Source: Bacillota bacterium (GTDB taxonomy: Bacteria; Bacillota; Desulfotomaculia; Desulfotomaculales; Desulfallaceae). Taken from it: 64,000 nt of DNA. Both the position numbers and the translations under genes were made by a program. Below, piece by piece: positions 23,326 to 32,345 of the stretch; the first letter of the stretch is position 1, and the number at the start of each line of letters is the position of its first letter. The notes under the pieces were generated by a model. It did not search any database. It saw nothing but the letters and a program-made list of their open reading frames with translations, and was not told the DNA's origin. Location of the stretch: the NCBI GenBank assembly GCA_023439185.1, contig JAEXOR010000052.1:124001-188000 (forward strand). The letters run 5' to 3'.

Positions 23326-25413
23326 ATGGCCAGGGACTTTTTATTGGAAATAGGCGTTGAAGAACTGCCCGCCCGGTTCCTGCAGCCGGCCCTGGAGCAG
23401 CTTGGTGAACTGGCGCGAGCCAGCCTGCGGGAAACCCGGCTGGCCCACGGGGAGATCATTACCTGCGGCACACCGCGCCGGATCACGTTATATGTGCGGG
23501 AACTGGCGGATCAGCAGGATTCCCTGGCTCTGGAGGTCAAGGGGCCGGCGGTAAAGGTGGCCTTTAACGCCGCCGGCGAGCCTACCCGGGCCGCCCTGGG
23601 CTTTGCCAAAAGCAACGGGGTGCAGGTGGATGAGTTGGTGCGCAAGTCGGTGGGCCCGGTGGAGTATGTGTTTGCGATTAAGGAAGAGGAAGGCCGTATG
23701 GCCGGCGAGGTTTTGCCCGGCCTGGCCCCGGCGCTGATAACGGGGCTGCATTTTGCCAAGCCCATGCGCTGGGGCAGCCTGGAGATGCGTTTTGCCCGGC
23801 CCATCCGCTGGCTGCTCTGCCTGTACGACAATGAGACGGTTGATTTTGAGCTGGCCGGGCTGCGGTCGGGGCGCCACACCTACGGCCACCGTTTCCTCAG
23901 CGCGGGGCGTCTGGAGGTGTCCGCGGCCGGGGCATACTTTGACGTAATGCGTAAAGCCAATGTGATGGCGGATGTACGCCGGCGCCGGGAGGAAATCAGG
24001 CGCCAGGTAAACGCGGCGGCGGAACGGGAGGGCGGCCGGGCCGAAATCGACCCCGAGCTGCTGGACGAGGTCACCAACCTGGTGGAATTCCCCACCGCTT
24101 TGTGCGGCAGCTTTGACGAGGGTTACCTGGAAATGCCCGAGGAAGTGCTGGTCACCCCCATGCGCGAACACCAGCGGTATTTCCCGGTGCGGGGGCAGGA
24201 CGGCCGGCTTCTGGCCCGGTTTATTGCCGTCAGCAACGGCGGCGCCGATAACATTGACATTGTCCGGGCGGGTAACGAAAAAGTGCTCCGGGCCCGGTTA
24301 TCCGATGCCGCGTTTTTCTGGCGGGAGGACCTTAAAGCGCCGCTGGAGGAAAAGGTGGAGGGCCTGAAAAAGGTTGTTTTCCAGGAGAGCCTCGGCACCG
24401 TATACGAGAAGGTGCAGCGGATTACGGCCCTGGCCGACTTTTTGGCCGGACGCCTGGGCGCGTCGCCCACGGAACGGGAAGACGCCCTGCGGGCGGCGTT
24501 GCTCTCCAAAGCCGACCTGTTAACCAACATGGTATATGAGTTCCCGGAGCTGCAGGGCGTCATGGGACGCGAATACGCCGGTCATTCCGGAGAAACAGCC
24601 GGCGTGGCGTTGGCCGTATACGAGCATTACCTGCCCCGGTTCGCCGGTGACGAACTGCCCGGCACCCTGGCGGGTCAAATATTGAGCATCGCGGACAAGA
24701 TGGACACCCTGGCGGGCTGCTTCGGAGTGGGCATTCAGCCCACCGGTTCCCAGGACCCTTATGCCTTGAGAAGGCAGGCCCTGGGCATCTGCCATATTAT
24801 TATTGAAGGCGGCTTGGTGCTGTCCCTAAGCGAGCTGATCGAAAAAGCATACGGCGGTTACGCCGGGCGGGTAACCATGAAACTGCCCCCGGACAAGGTG
24901 GCTGCCGAAATGGAGGAATTCTTCAAACAGCGCCTGCGGGGCATGCTGAATGAAAAGGGTTTGCCTTATGATACCGTGGATGCCGTCCTTTCCGCCGGTA
25001 TCGATGATATATCCGGCGTCTGGCTGCGGGGCGGGGCACTGCAGCAGTTTCGCGCCGAATCGGCTTTCGACGCGTTGCTTACCGCTTTTACCCGGACTTA
25101 TAACCTGGCTAAAAAAGCGGCGCACGACCGGGTTGCCCCGTCCCTTCTGGAGACCGAAGCCGAGAATGAACTGTATAATGCGTTTCAGAGGGCGCAGGCG
25201 GCGGTGGAACCCGCCCTGGCGGAACGCGATTACGCCCGGGCACTGACCAGTATTGCGGAGTTACGGCAGCCTGTGGATCGCTTCTTTGAGGATGTTATGG
25301 TAATGGTGGAAGACGTCCGGGTCAGGGACAACCGCCTGGCACTGCTGAAACAAATTGCCGGCCTGGCCGGGCGTATCGCTAATCTGAGCAAGATAGTCCA
25401 ACCGGGGAAATAA
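23326..25413 (+). CDS. glyS: Glycyl-tRNA synthetase beta subunit
   Basis: tRNA-binding beta subunit, 695 residues, normal length. It starts ARDFLLEIGVEELPARFL, the family hallmark. An HD-like domain (GREYAGHSGETAGVALAVYE, about 405-425) and a C-terminal anticodon-binding DALR domain follow. It begins directly after the glyQ stop. Downstream is the CcpN-like regulator. Confidence 0.97.
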   Translation: MARDFLLEIGVEELPARFLQPALEQLGELARASLRETRLAHGEIITCGTPRRITLYVRELADQQDSLALEVKGPAVKVAFNAAGEPTRAALGFAKSNGVQVDELVRKSVGPVEYVFAIKEEEGRMAGEVLPGLAPALITGLHFAKPMRWGSLEMRFARPIRWLLCLYDNETVDFELAGLRSGRHTYGHRFLSAGRLEVSAAGAYFDVMRKANVMADVRRRREEIRRQVNAAAEREGGRAEIDPELLDEVTNLVEFPTALCGSFDEGYLEMPEEVLVTPMREHQRYFPVRGQDGRLLARFIAVSNGGADNIDIVRAGNEKVLRARLSDAAFFWREDLKAPLEEKVEGLKKVVFQESLGTVYEKVQRITALADFLAGRLGASPTEREDALRAALLSKADLLTNMVYEFPELQGVMGREYAGHSGETAGVALAVYEHYLPRFAGDELPGTLAGQILSIADKMDTLAGCFGVGIQPTGSQDPYALRRQALGICHIIIEGGLVLSLSELIEKAYGGYAGRVTMKLPPDKVAAEMEEFFKQRLRGMLNEKGLPYDTVDAVLSAGIDDISGVWLRGGALQQFRAESAFDALLTAFTRTYNLAKKAAHDRVAPSLLETEAENELYNAFQRAQAAVEPALAERDYARALTSIAELRQPVDRFFEDVMVMVEDVRVRDNRLALLKQIAGLAGRIANLSKIVQPGK

Positions 25414-25540
25414 ACTCAGTAGTCAAGAGTCAGATGAAATATTTTTTTAACTAGAAGGAAAATGAAAGCCGGTATGTAATATAATATTTATGTGGATAAA
25501 CATCATTAGTATGGCATAATTGCTCTTGAGGGGCGATGAT

Positions 25541-26182
25541 ATGCAGCTTACCAAGCGGCAAGAGCTGATCTTGGACATAGTTAAAACCGAGGGTCCCATC
25601 ACCGGCGAACAAATTGCCGACCGGTTAAGCCTTACCAGGGCCACATTGCGCCCGGACATGGCCATCTTAACCATGTCCGGCATACTGGAGGCACGGCCCC
25701 GGGTAGGCTATTTTTACAGCGGTAAAAAGCCCGGCCGGATGTTGGCCGACAAACTGCACCAGGTGCTGGTGGGAGAAATCAAGTCGGTGCCGGTGGTGGT
25801 GCAGGAAAACTGCAGCGTTTACGATGCCGTGGTGACTATGTTTATTGAAGATGTGGGCACTTTGTTTGCTGTGCGGGAGGGCGGTTTCCTGGAGGGGGTT
25901 ATCTCGCGCAAAGACCTGCTAAAGTTCACTTTGGGCGGGCAGGATATACATAAACTTCCCGTTAGCGTGATTATGACCAGGATGCCCAACGTCGTGTACG
26001 TTGAGCCCGAGGATTCCATATGGGCGGCCGCACGCAAACTAATCATCCACGAGGTGGACGCATTGCCGGTGGTCAGGGAAGTTAAGAACGAAAGTGGCAT
26101 ACCGGCTCTGGAGGTCATCGGCCGGATTAGCAAGACCAACATCGCCAGGGTGTTTGTCGAACTGGGCGAGGGTAATCTTTAA
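25541..26182 (+). CDS. HTH-CBS transcriptional repressor, CcpN type
   Basis: 213 residues: a winged helix-turn-helix (residues 1-60, QELILDIVKTEGPITGEQIA) followed by two CBS domains (about 75-135 and 140-205). In Bacillus subtilis CcpN represses gluconeogenic genes in response to nucleotides and is encoded next to yqfL, as here. ATG 25541 is preferred over upstream TTG 25520 because GAGGGGCG lies just before it. The neighbours (PPDK regulator and PPDK) suggest control of the pyruvate/PEP node. Confidence 0.9.
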   Translation: MQLTKRQELILDIVKTEGPITGEQIADRLSLTRATLRPDMAILTMSGILEARPRVGYFYSGKKPGRMLADKLHQVLVGEIKSVPVVVQENCSVYDAVVTMFIEDVGTLFAVREGGFLEGVISRKDLLKFTLGGQDIHKLPVSVIMTRMPNVVYVEPEDSIWAAARKLIIHEVDALPVVREVKNESGIPALEVIGRISKTNIARVFVELGEGNL

Positions 26183-26202
26183 ATTTTTGGGGGGCGGTCT
26201 AT

Positions 26203-27039
26203 ATTTCCGCGGCAATTAACCAATCCAACCGGATAGTATACATAATTTCCGACTCCATCGGTGAAACCGCCGAGCTGGTGGTACGGGCCGCCGCCAGCCA
26301 GTTTAACGGCGACGGCGTGGACATCCACAGGGTGCCTTACGTCAATGACGCGTCGGAAATCCCGGAAATAGTGGAAGAGGCAGCCGGATTCAACAGCATG
26401 ATTGCTTACACCCTGGTGCTGCCCGAGTTAAAAGAGACCCTGATCAGGGAAGCCCAAAGGCACAATATCATTACGGTGGATATCATGGGGCCGGTGCTGG
26501 AGGCGCTGACCAGACTGGAGGGACGCCCGCCCAGGCTGGAGCCGGGATTGGTGCGCAAGACCGATCAGGAATACTTCAGCAAGGTGGAAGCCATCGAATT
26601 TGCGGTAAAGTATGACGACGGCAAAGACCCCCGGGGAATTACCCGGGCCGATCTGGTGGTGATCGGCGTCAGCCGCACATCCAAAACGCCGCTGTGCATG
26701 TACCTGGCCCACCGGCGGATTAAGGCCGCCAATGTGCCCCTGGTGCCCGAGGTGGCGCCCCCGGACGAGATATTTCATCTGCCGCCTCACCGGATGATCG
26801 GTTTGACCATCCGGGCCGGTGTCTTAAATGAAATTCGCCGGGAACGGCTTAAGTCGCTGGGACTCACCTCCAGCGCCGATTACGCCAGTATGGAACGCAT
26901 TCTTAAAGAGTTGGAATATGCCGAGGGGATTATGAAAAAAGCCGGCTGTTCGATTATTGACGTATCCAACAAAGCCGTTGAGGAGACGGCCAGCAAAGTG
27001 CTGGAAATTTACTACAGGGGGCAGAGGTATGGCAAGTAA
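26203..27039 (+). CDS. Pyruvate, phosphate dikinase regulatory protein (bifunctional kinase/phosphorylase)
   Basis: Member of the DUF299/PpsR-PDRP family, which inactivates and reactivates PPDK by ADP-dependent phosphorylation of a threonine next to the catalytic histidine. The P-loop region GVSRTSKTP lies near residue 155. The conserved N-terminus VYIISDSIGETAEL is encoded upstream of GTG 26278, so that GTG cannot be the real start. Between the in-frame stop at 26173-26175 and 26278 there is no ATG, GTG or TTG. ATT at 26203 lies 5 bases after GGGGGGCGG and is the best start, giving 278 residues. Its end overlaps ppdK by 11 bases. Confidence 0.92.
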   Translation: MSAAINQSNRIVYIISDSIGETAELVVRAAASQFNGDGVDIHRVPYVNDASEIPEIVEEAAGFNSMIAYTLVLPELKETLIREAQRHNIITVDIMGPVLEALTRLEGRPPRLEPGLVRKTDQEYFSKVEAIEFAVKYDDGKDPRGITRADLVVIGVSRTSKTPLCMYLAHRRIKAANVPLVPEVAPPDEIFHLPPHRMIGLTIRAGVLNEIRRERLKSLGLTSSADYASMERILKELEYAEGIMKKAGCSIIDVSNKAVEETASKVLEIYYRGQRYGK

Positions 27040-29671
27040 GAAATGGGTCTACACATTCGCAGAAGGCCGGGCCGATATGAAGGAGCTGCTGGGCGGCAAA
27101 GGGGCCAACCTGGCGGAGATGACCAACATCGGCCTGCCTGTACCGCCCGGTATTATAGTTACCACCGAAGCGTGTATCCAGTTTTACAGCGAAAACAGAC
27201 AGTTCCCGCCGGGGATGGAAGACCAGGTGCGGGAGAAAATGAGTACCCTGGAGGAAAAAACCGGCAAACAATTTGGCAACCCCGACAAGCCGCTGCTGGT
27301 TAGCGTACGTTCCGGGGCGGTGATTTCTATGCCCGGGATGATGGACACGGTTTTAAACCTGGGATTAAATGACGATACCGTGCGGGGTCTGGCCAAAGAA
27401 TCCGGGGACGACCGGTTCGCCATGGACTGTTACCGCCGTTTTCTCAATATGTTCGGCGACGTGGTTCTGGGCATCGACCATGATAAATTTGAACGCATCC
27501 TGAGCATGCACAAGGATAAAGCCCGGGTCCAGTATGACAACCAGTTGAATACCGAACAATGGCAGGCCGTGGTGGCGGAATACAAAAAGCTCATTCAGCG
27601 GGAAACCGGGGAACCATTTCCCCAGGATCCCATGGAACAGCTGTTTAAAGCCGTTTACGCGGTGTTTAACTCCTGGAACAGCGACCGGGCCATTGTGTAC
27701 CGTAAAGTAAATAAAATACCCGACGACCTGGGCACCGCGGTCAACATACAGGCCATGGTTTTCGGCAACCTGGGGAATGACTGCGGCACCGGAGTCGCCT
27801 TTACCCGCAATCCGTCCACCGGCACCGGAGAGCTTTACGGAGAATACCTGATTAACGCCCAGGGCGAGGACGTGGTGGCGGGCATCAGGACGCCGCAGCC
27901 CATTGCTACGCTGAAAGACGAAATGCCCGCGGTCTATGAAGAATTTGACCGTATCTGCAAGCTGCTGGAAAAACACTATCGCAATATGCAGGACATTGAG
28001 TTTACCATTGAACGTGGCAAACTGTACATGCTGCAGACCAGGAACGGCAAACGCACCGCCCAGGCCGCCATGAAAATCGCCGTGGACATGGTTGATGAGG
28101 GACTGATTAATAAAGAAGAAGCGGTGATGCGGGTGGAACCGGCTCACCTGGATAACCTGCTGCACCGCCGTATCGACCCCGACGCCAAACTGGACATTAT
28201 CGCCAGGGGGCTTCCCGCGTCGCCCGGCGCCGCCGGTGGCAGGGTGGTGTTCAGCGCCGACGAGGCCGAGAAAACAGCCCAGGAAGGCGTTAAAGTCATC
28301 CTGGTGCGTACCGAGACAACGCCGGACGATATTCACGGCATTGTGGCCGCCCAGGGCATCCTGACCTCCAGGGGCGGTATGACCAGCCACGCCGCCGTTG
28401 TGGCCCGGGGCATGGGCAAACCATGCGTATGCGGGTGCGAGGCGCTCCGAATTGACTATGATCATGAACTATTCACAGTTAACGGGTTGACTGTTAAAAA
28501 AGGCGATGTCCTTTCCATTGACGGCGCCACCGGCCAGGTAATTATGGGCGAGGTGCCCATGATTGACCCCGAACTGGGGGCGGAATTCCGCCAGCTGCTT
28601 ACCTGGGCGGATGAGATACGCACCCTGGGAGTCCGTACCAACGCCGACACCCCGGAGGACTCGGCCAAGGCCAGGGAATTCGGCGCCGAGGGCATCGGAC
28701 TGACCAGGACCGAACACATGTTTATGGCCCAGGAACGGTTGCCCATCGTGCAGGAGATGATCCTGGCCGGTACCGATGAAGAAAGGGACGCCGCCCTGGT
28801 CAAGCTGCTGCCCATGCAGGAAGAGGACTTTTACGGCATTTTCAAGGCCATGGAAGGACTGCCGGTGACCATCCGGCTTTTGGACCCGCCACTGCACGAG
28901 TTTCTGCCCAACGCGGAAGAATTGATGGTGGAGATCACCAGGCTCAAACTGACCGGCGGCGATGCCGGGGAACTAAAACAGAAGGAAGAGCTGCTTAAAA
29001 AAGTGCGCTCCCTGTCCGAATTCAACCCCATGCTGGGTCACCGGGGCTGCCGGCTGGGGATTACCTTCCCGGCCGTGTACGCCATGCAGGCCAAGGCGAT
29101 TTTCCAGGCGGTGGCGCGGTTGGTGCGGGAGGGCTGCAAGGTAATACCCGAGGTTGAGATCCCGCTGGTGATCGAGGTCAAGGAACTGGCTTACCTGCGC
29201 GGGCTGGTGGAACAGACGGCCTCGGACGTAATGAAGGAAACCGGGGTGACGTTCGAATATACCGTGGGGACCATGATTGAAGTGCCCCGGGCGGCGCTTT
29301 TGGCCGGTGAGATAGCTGCCGAGGCGGACTTTTTCTCCTTCGGCACCAACGACCTGACCCAGACCACGCTGGGCTTCAGCCGGGACGATGCCGAGGGCAA
29401 ATTTTTACAGCATTACACCGAGAAGAAAATCCTGGCCGAGAACCCCTTCGCGGTGCTGGATCGCAAAGGAGTGGGCAAGCTGATGGAAATGACGGTACAA
29501 CAGGGCCGGGCAGTAAAACCGGATTTATTGATCGGTATCTGCGGGGAGCATGGCGGAGAGCCTTCCTCCATTGAGTTCTGCCATTTAATCGGTCTGAATT
29601 ACGTAAGCTGCTCACCCTTCCGGGTGCCTATCGCCCGCCTGGCCGCCGCCCAGGCGGCGATAAAGGGTTAA
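27029..29671 (+). CDS. ppdK: Pyruvate, phosphate dikinase
   Basis: Interconverts pyruvate + ATP + Pi and PEP + AMP + PPi. The 880-residue protein has an N-terminal ATP-grasp domain (GGKGANLAEM, residues 18-27), and a central phospho-histidine domain with GGMTSHAAVVARGMGKPCVCG containing the regulatory Thr and catalytic His (about 450). A C-terminal PEP/pyruvate barrel follows. ATG 27029 is preferred over the open frame to 26957. It overlaps its own regulator by 11 bases. A strong terminator follows at 29725. In anaerobes it often runs in either direction between glycolysis and gluconeogenesis. Confidence 0.97.
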   Translation: MASKKWVYTFAEGRADMKELLGGKGANLAEMTNIGLPVPPGIIVTTEACIQFYSENRQFPPGMEDQVREKMSTLEEKTGKQFGNPDKPLLVSVRSGAVISMPGMMDTVLNLGLNDDTVRGLAKESGDDRFAMDCYRRFLNMFGDVVLGIDHDKFERILSMHKDKARVQYDNQLNTEQWQAVVAEYKKLIQRETGEPFPQDPMEQLFKAVYAVFNSWNSDRAIVYRKVNKIPDDLGTAVNIQAMVFGNLGNDCGTGVAFTRNPSTGTGELYGEYLINAQGEDVVAGIRTPQPIATLKDEMPAVYEEFDRICKLLEKHYRNMQDIEFTIERGKLYMLQTRNGKRTAQAAMKIAVDMVDEGLINKEEAVMRVEPAHLDNLLHRRIDPDAKLDIIARGLPASPGAAGGRVVFSADEAEKTAQEGVKVILVRTETTPDDIHGIVAAQGILTSRGGMTSHAAVVARGMGKPCVCGCEALRIDYDHELFTVNGLTVKKGDVLSIDGATGQVIMGEVPMIDPELGAEFRQLLTWADEIRTLGVRTNADTPEDSAKAREFGAEGIGLTRTEHMFMAQERLPIVQEMILAGTDEERDAALVKLLPMQEEDFYGIFKAMEGLPVTIRLLDPPLHEFLPNAEELMVEITRLKLTGGDAGELKQKEELLKKVRSLSEFNPMLGHRGCRLGITFPAVYAMQAKAIFQAVARLVREGCKVIPEVEIPLVIEVKELAYLRGLVEQTASDVMKETGVTFEYTVGTMIEVPRAALLAGEIAAEADFFSFGTNDLTQTTLGFSRDDAEGKFLQHYTEKKILAENPFAVLDRKGVGKLMEMTVQQGRAVKPDLLIGICGEHGGEPSSIEFCHLIGLNYVSCSPFRVPIARLAAAQAAIKG

Positions 29672-29724
29672 GGGTCAATTGTTTGAAGGTTGTATTAGAA
29701 GCGTAATTTCAAAAGTCTAAAATA

Positions 29725-29781
29725 TAGGGTGTTGGTAGTTAAAATCTTGAATGATTTTAAGCGCCAACACCCTAATTTTTT
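29725..29781 (+). terminator. Strong terminator after ppdK
   Basis: TAGGGTGTTGG (29725-29735) pairs with CCAACACCCTA (29764-29774), with AAAATC/GATTTT inside, followed by ATTTTTTAAT. It marks the end of the GC-rich backbone; the DNA from here to about 39.1 kb is AT-rich. Confidence 0.88.
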
Positions 29782-29912
29782 AATAAAAACTGTGATTTTG
29801 AGTAGTTCAGAATTAAAAAAATGTGTATTATGGGACAAATTAGGAGTATTTATTGGCATATATATGGTACATTTTTTACAAATTAGGTTAATTAATTTTT
29901 TGTTGCTGCATA

Positions 29913-29966
29913 TTGACATCTCGGTCTATGAATAGTAGACTGCAATTGGTTTATAAATTATAGACC
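29913..29966 (+). promoter_or_regulatory. Promoter with two BlaI-type operators
   Basis: TTGACA (29913-29918), a 17-base spacer and TAGACT (29936-29941) form the promoter. Two related 19-bp dyads lie at 29923-29941 (GGTCTATGAATAGTAGACT, overlapping the -10) and 29948-29966 (GGTTTATAAATTATAGACC), centres 25 bp apart. This fits autorepression by the following BlaI-like protein. Confidence 0.75.
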
Positions 29967-29981
29967 AGAGAGGGATTATGT

Positions 29982-30344
29982 ATGACAGAATATAAAATGG
30001 CACGAAGCGAAGCGAGGTTTGCCGAGTTGGTTTGGCGTCACGAGCCCATCGCTTCCGGTGAGCTTGTAAAGCTGTGCGAAAAAGAACTGGATTGGAAGAA
30101 GTCCACTACATATACGGTTTTGAAAAAGCTCTGCGAAAAAGGGATTTTTCAAAACGACAACGCAATCGTATCCTCCTTGATAAAAAAGGATGAGTTTTAT
30201 GCGGGGCAGAGCAGACGTTTTGTAGAATACGCTTTCGGGGGCTCGCTGCCGAAGTTTTTAGCATCCTTCATTGGAGGGAAAAAACTGTCCGGCAAACAGG
30301 CTGAGGAACTCATGCGTCTGATTGACGAACACAGGGAGGACTGA
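29982..30344 (+). CDS. BlaI/MecI-family transcriptional repressor
   Basis: 120-residue winged-helix repressor (Penicillinase_R family). The recognition region is SGELVKLCEKELDWKKSTTYTVLKKL (near residues 23-48; shown here as SGELVKLC and KKSTTYTVLKKL). The C-terminal dimerisation helix is KQAEELMRLIDEH. BlaI proteins bind dyads as dimers and are cleaved when the partner BlaR1 is triggered. ATG 29982 follows AGAGAGGGA. It overlaps nothing but is spaced 2 bases from the BlaR1-like gene. Two operator-like dyads lie just upstream. Confidence 0.92.
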   Translation: MTEYKMARSEARFAELVWRHEPIASGELVKLCEKELDWKKSTTYTVLKKLCEKGIFQNDNAIVSSLIKKDEFYAGQSRRFVEYAFGGSLPKFLASFIGGKKLSGKQAEELMRLIDEHRED

Positions 30345-30346
30345 AT

Positions 30347-32071
30347 GTGGAAAAGATATTTCTCTCTGTTTTGAATATGAGCCTTACGGCGAGTTTCGTC
30401 ATCGCCGCTATAATGCTGGCGCGGCTGCCGCTGAAAAAGGCTCCAAAGATTATATCCTACGTGCTGTGGGCGGTGGCGGGATTCAGGCTTGTCTTTCCGT
30501 TTACTCTGGAGGGCATATTCAGTCTGCTCCCGTTCAAATCCACACCGATTCCAACGGACATAGCGACGCAAGCCGTTCCGCGTATAGACAGCGGCATAAC
30601 CGTCGTGGACAACGCAGTCAGCGCAGTATTGCCCGCCGCAATTCCTGCCGCCAGCGCAAATCCGCTTCAGATATGGCTTATGGTCGGCTCTTATATCTGG
30701 CTTGTCGGCGTGACGGTTATGCTTATCTACAGCATTGTGTCCATTGTCTTTCTGAAGAAGCAGCTTCGCAGTGCAACGCTCGTTGAAGGGCATCTCTATG
30801 AAGCCGGCAACTTGAAAACACCGTTCGTAATCGGGCTGTTCAGCCCCAAGATTTATATCCCCGCTGGGCTTAGCGGTGAGGAGAGGACGTATATCATCCT
30901 TCATGAGCAGACGCACATCCGGCGGCACGACCACGCTGTGAAACTGTTTGCCTACTTTGTGCTGTGCCTACATTGGTTCAATCCATTTGCGTGGGCAGCA
31001 TTCCTACTTATGGGCGCGGATATGGAGATGTCCTGTGATGAACGGGTAATAAAAGAGATGGGCGAAAACACGAAAAAAGCCTACTCCATGTCTCTTATCT
31101 CGATGGCGGCCGGACACCGCATCATTGGAGGCAGCCCCCTCGCGTTCGGCGAGGGCGGAATGAAAGAGCGAATTAAGAATGTGTTGAATTTCAAGAAGCC
31201 CTCACGGGTTATCATTATTGCTGCCGTCGTGCTTGTCGCGGTGTTGACGGTGGGGTTGGCGATGAGCAAATCAGCGGACGATGCGTCTGTCAAAGCCGCA
31301 GTTACTGCGGACGGCAAAGCGCAGCCGATTACCATTGACAGCTATGAAAATCCGCCGTATGTTCCATTGGGAAGCACGATTAAGCTTCAAATAAATGAAG
31401 ATTTTCCCGATACAATAAATGTAACGGATATAATCGTCAGAAGTGACGGTTCGCCCAAATATGACAGGCGATTAGATAAAGAAGTTGAATATGCAGTATC
31501 CGGCAATGCGATTTCATTTGCGGTTGAGAACAACTGGGTGACGGCGCTCAGCTCAAATTCCGAAGATTATAAAAAAGGCAACACCTATCGTTGGTATTAC
31601 GTTCAATGCGGGTGGAGAAACGGCGATGAAAAAGAATATGCGATTTATGTAAGGACTGACGCTGCTATTACTTTTGAAGACATCGACCCTGATAAAGTTT
31701 CTTTCTCCATCTTTGTACCAACCGTGATGCCTGATGGATTGGTTACTGCAAATCTAACCATAGACGAAGGACCGCCGACCTATGTTAAGATAGACTATCG
31801 CACAAAGTATGGCAGTACCGGACTCCTTGTGCTCAACGGTCCCGCTGGCAGCGGTCTTGCTGCCGACCCGCGAAAGAAGGGTGAGACAATAAAGTTGCGT
31901 GGTGATATTCCGGGACACTTTCTCGATAATCAGCCGCAGTTTGGAGGGCCGATTTTGTGGTGGGAGGAGGCTGGTTCCTATATAGCTTTGTCAGGCCCTG
32001 AACTGAACAAGACCGACCTTGTGAAGATAGCGGATTCTATGTCGTCCACACGCAACATCTTGGGTCTCTAA
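30347..32071 (+). CDS. BlaR1/MecR1-like M56 sensor peptidase with unfamiliar sensor domain
   Basis: 574-residue membrane metalloprotease. Four to five membrane helices surround the M56 zinc motif HEQTH at about 186-190, with HDHAVKLFAYF following. After a last membrane segment near residue 290 (VIIIAAVVLVAVLTVGLAMS) comes about 270 residues of outer domain. I see no serine-x-x-lysine/SDN/KTG set expected of a penicillin-binding sensor. The trigger may therefore not be a beta-lactam, and no beta-lactamase gene is nearby. GTG 30347 follows AGGGAGGACT. An operator-half-site hairpin (32097-32118) lies after the stop. Confidence 0.85.
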   Translation: MEKIFLSVLNMSLTASFVIAAIMLARLPLKKAPKIISYVLWAVAGFRLVFPFTLEGIFSLLPFKSTPIPTDIATQAVPRIDSGITVVDNAVSAVLPAAIPAASANPLQIWLMVGSYIWLVGVTVMLIYSIVSIVFLKKQLRSATLVEGHLYEAGNLKTPFVIGLFSPKIYIPAGLSGEERTYIILHEQTHIRRHDHAVKLFAYFVLCLHWFNPFAWAAFLLMGADMEMSCDERVIKEMGENTKKAYSMSLISMAAGHRIIGGSPLAFGEGGMKERIKNVLNFKKPSRVIIIAAVVLVAVLTVGLAMSKSADDASVKAAVTADGKAQPITIDSYENPPYVPLGSTIKLQINEDFPDTINVTDIIVRSDGSPKYDRRLDKEVEYAVSGNAISFAVENNWVTALSSNSEDYKKGNTYRWYYVQCGWRNGDEKEYAIYVRTDAAITFEDIDPDKVSFSIFVPTVMPDGLVTANLTIDEGPPTYVKIDYRTKYGSTGLLVLNGPAGSGLAADPRKKGETIKLRGDIPGHFLDNQPQFGGPILWWEEAGSYIALSGPELNKTDLVKIADSMSSTRNILGL

Positions 32072-32096
32072 ACCACCTTTGGAGCGAGTTACAGGT

Positions 32097-32122
32097 TAGA
32101 CCAAATGTGATAGGTCTATTTT
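32097..32122 (+). terminator. Hairpin after the BlaR1-like gene built from operator half-sites
   Basis: TAGACC (32097-32102) pairs with GGTCTA (32113-32118) over a 10-base loop, followed by TTTT. The arms equal the half-sites of the BlaI operators at 29923 and 29948, but in outward order. It may be a weak terminator, a repressor site, or both. Confidence 0.4.
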
Positions 32123-32236
32123 GATAGCGGTGGCCCAGGCAGCCATCAAAGCAAAGAAATAGGTAAATTAAGATGCAATAGCTAACTGTGCAAAATTTAA
32201 GATAATGCTCAAAAATATGGTAATGTATGCTAAATT

Positions 32237-32327
32237 TATGCACATTAATTATAAATTTGCACGATTTTGACGGATAAATTGTTTTTTTACCCGAGATATT
32301 TGTGCATTACTTGTGATTTTGCACATT
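32237..32327 (+). promoter_or_regulatory. AT-rich leader with repeated TGCAC sites
   Basis: The 274 bases before the gene at 32346 are AT-rich. They contain GCACATT at 32240-32246 and 32321-32327, TTTGCACG at 32256-32263 and the inverted TGTGCATT near 32301. Spacing is irregular. These are candidate regulator sites; no clear -35/-10 pair could be fixed. The rest of 32123-32236 shows nothing recognisable. Confidence 0.35.
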
Positions 32328-32345
32328 CTATGATATGGTTTTTAT

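Noticed and set aside
27365..28465. 366-codon minus-strand frame inside ppdK
   Set aside because: No recognisable domain, His/Gly-rich translation typical of antisense frames; ppdK is full length.
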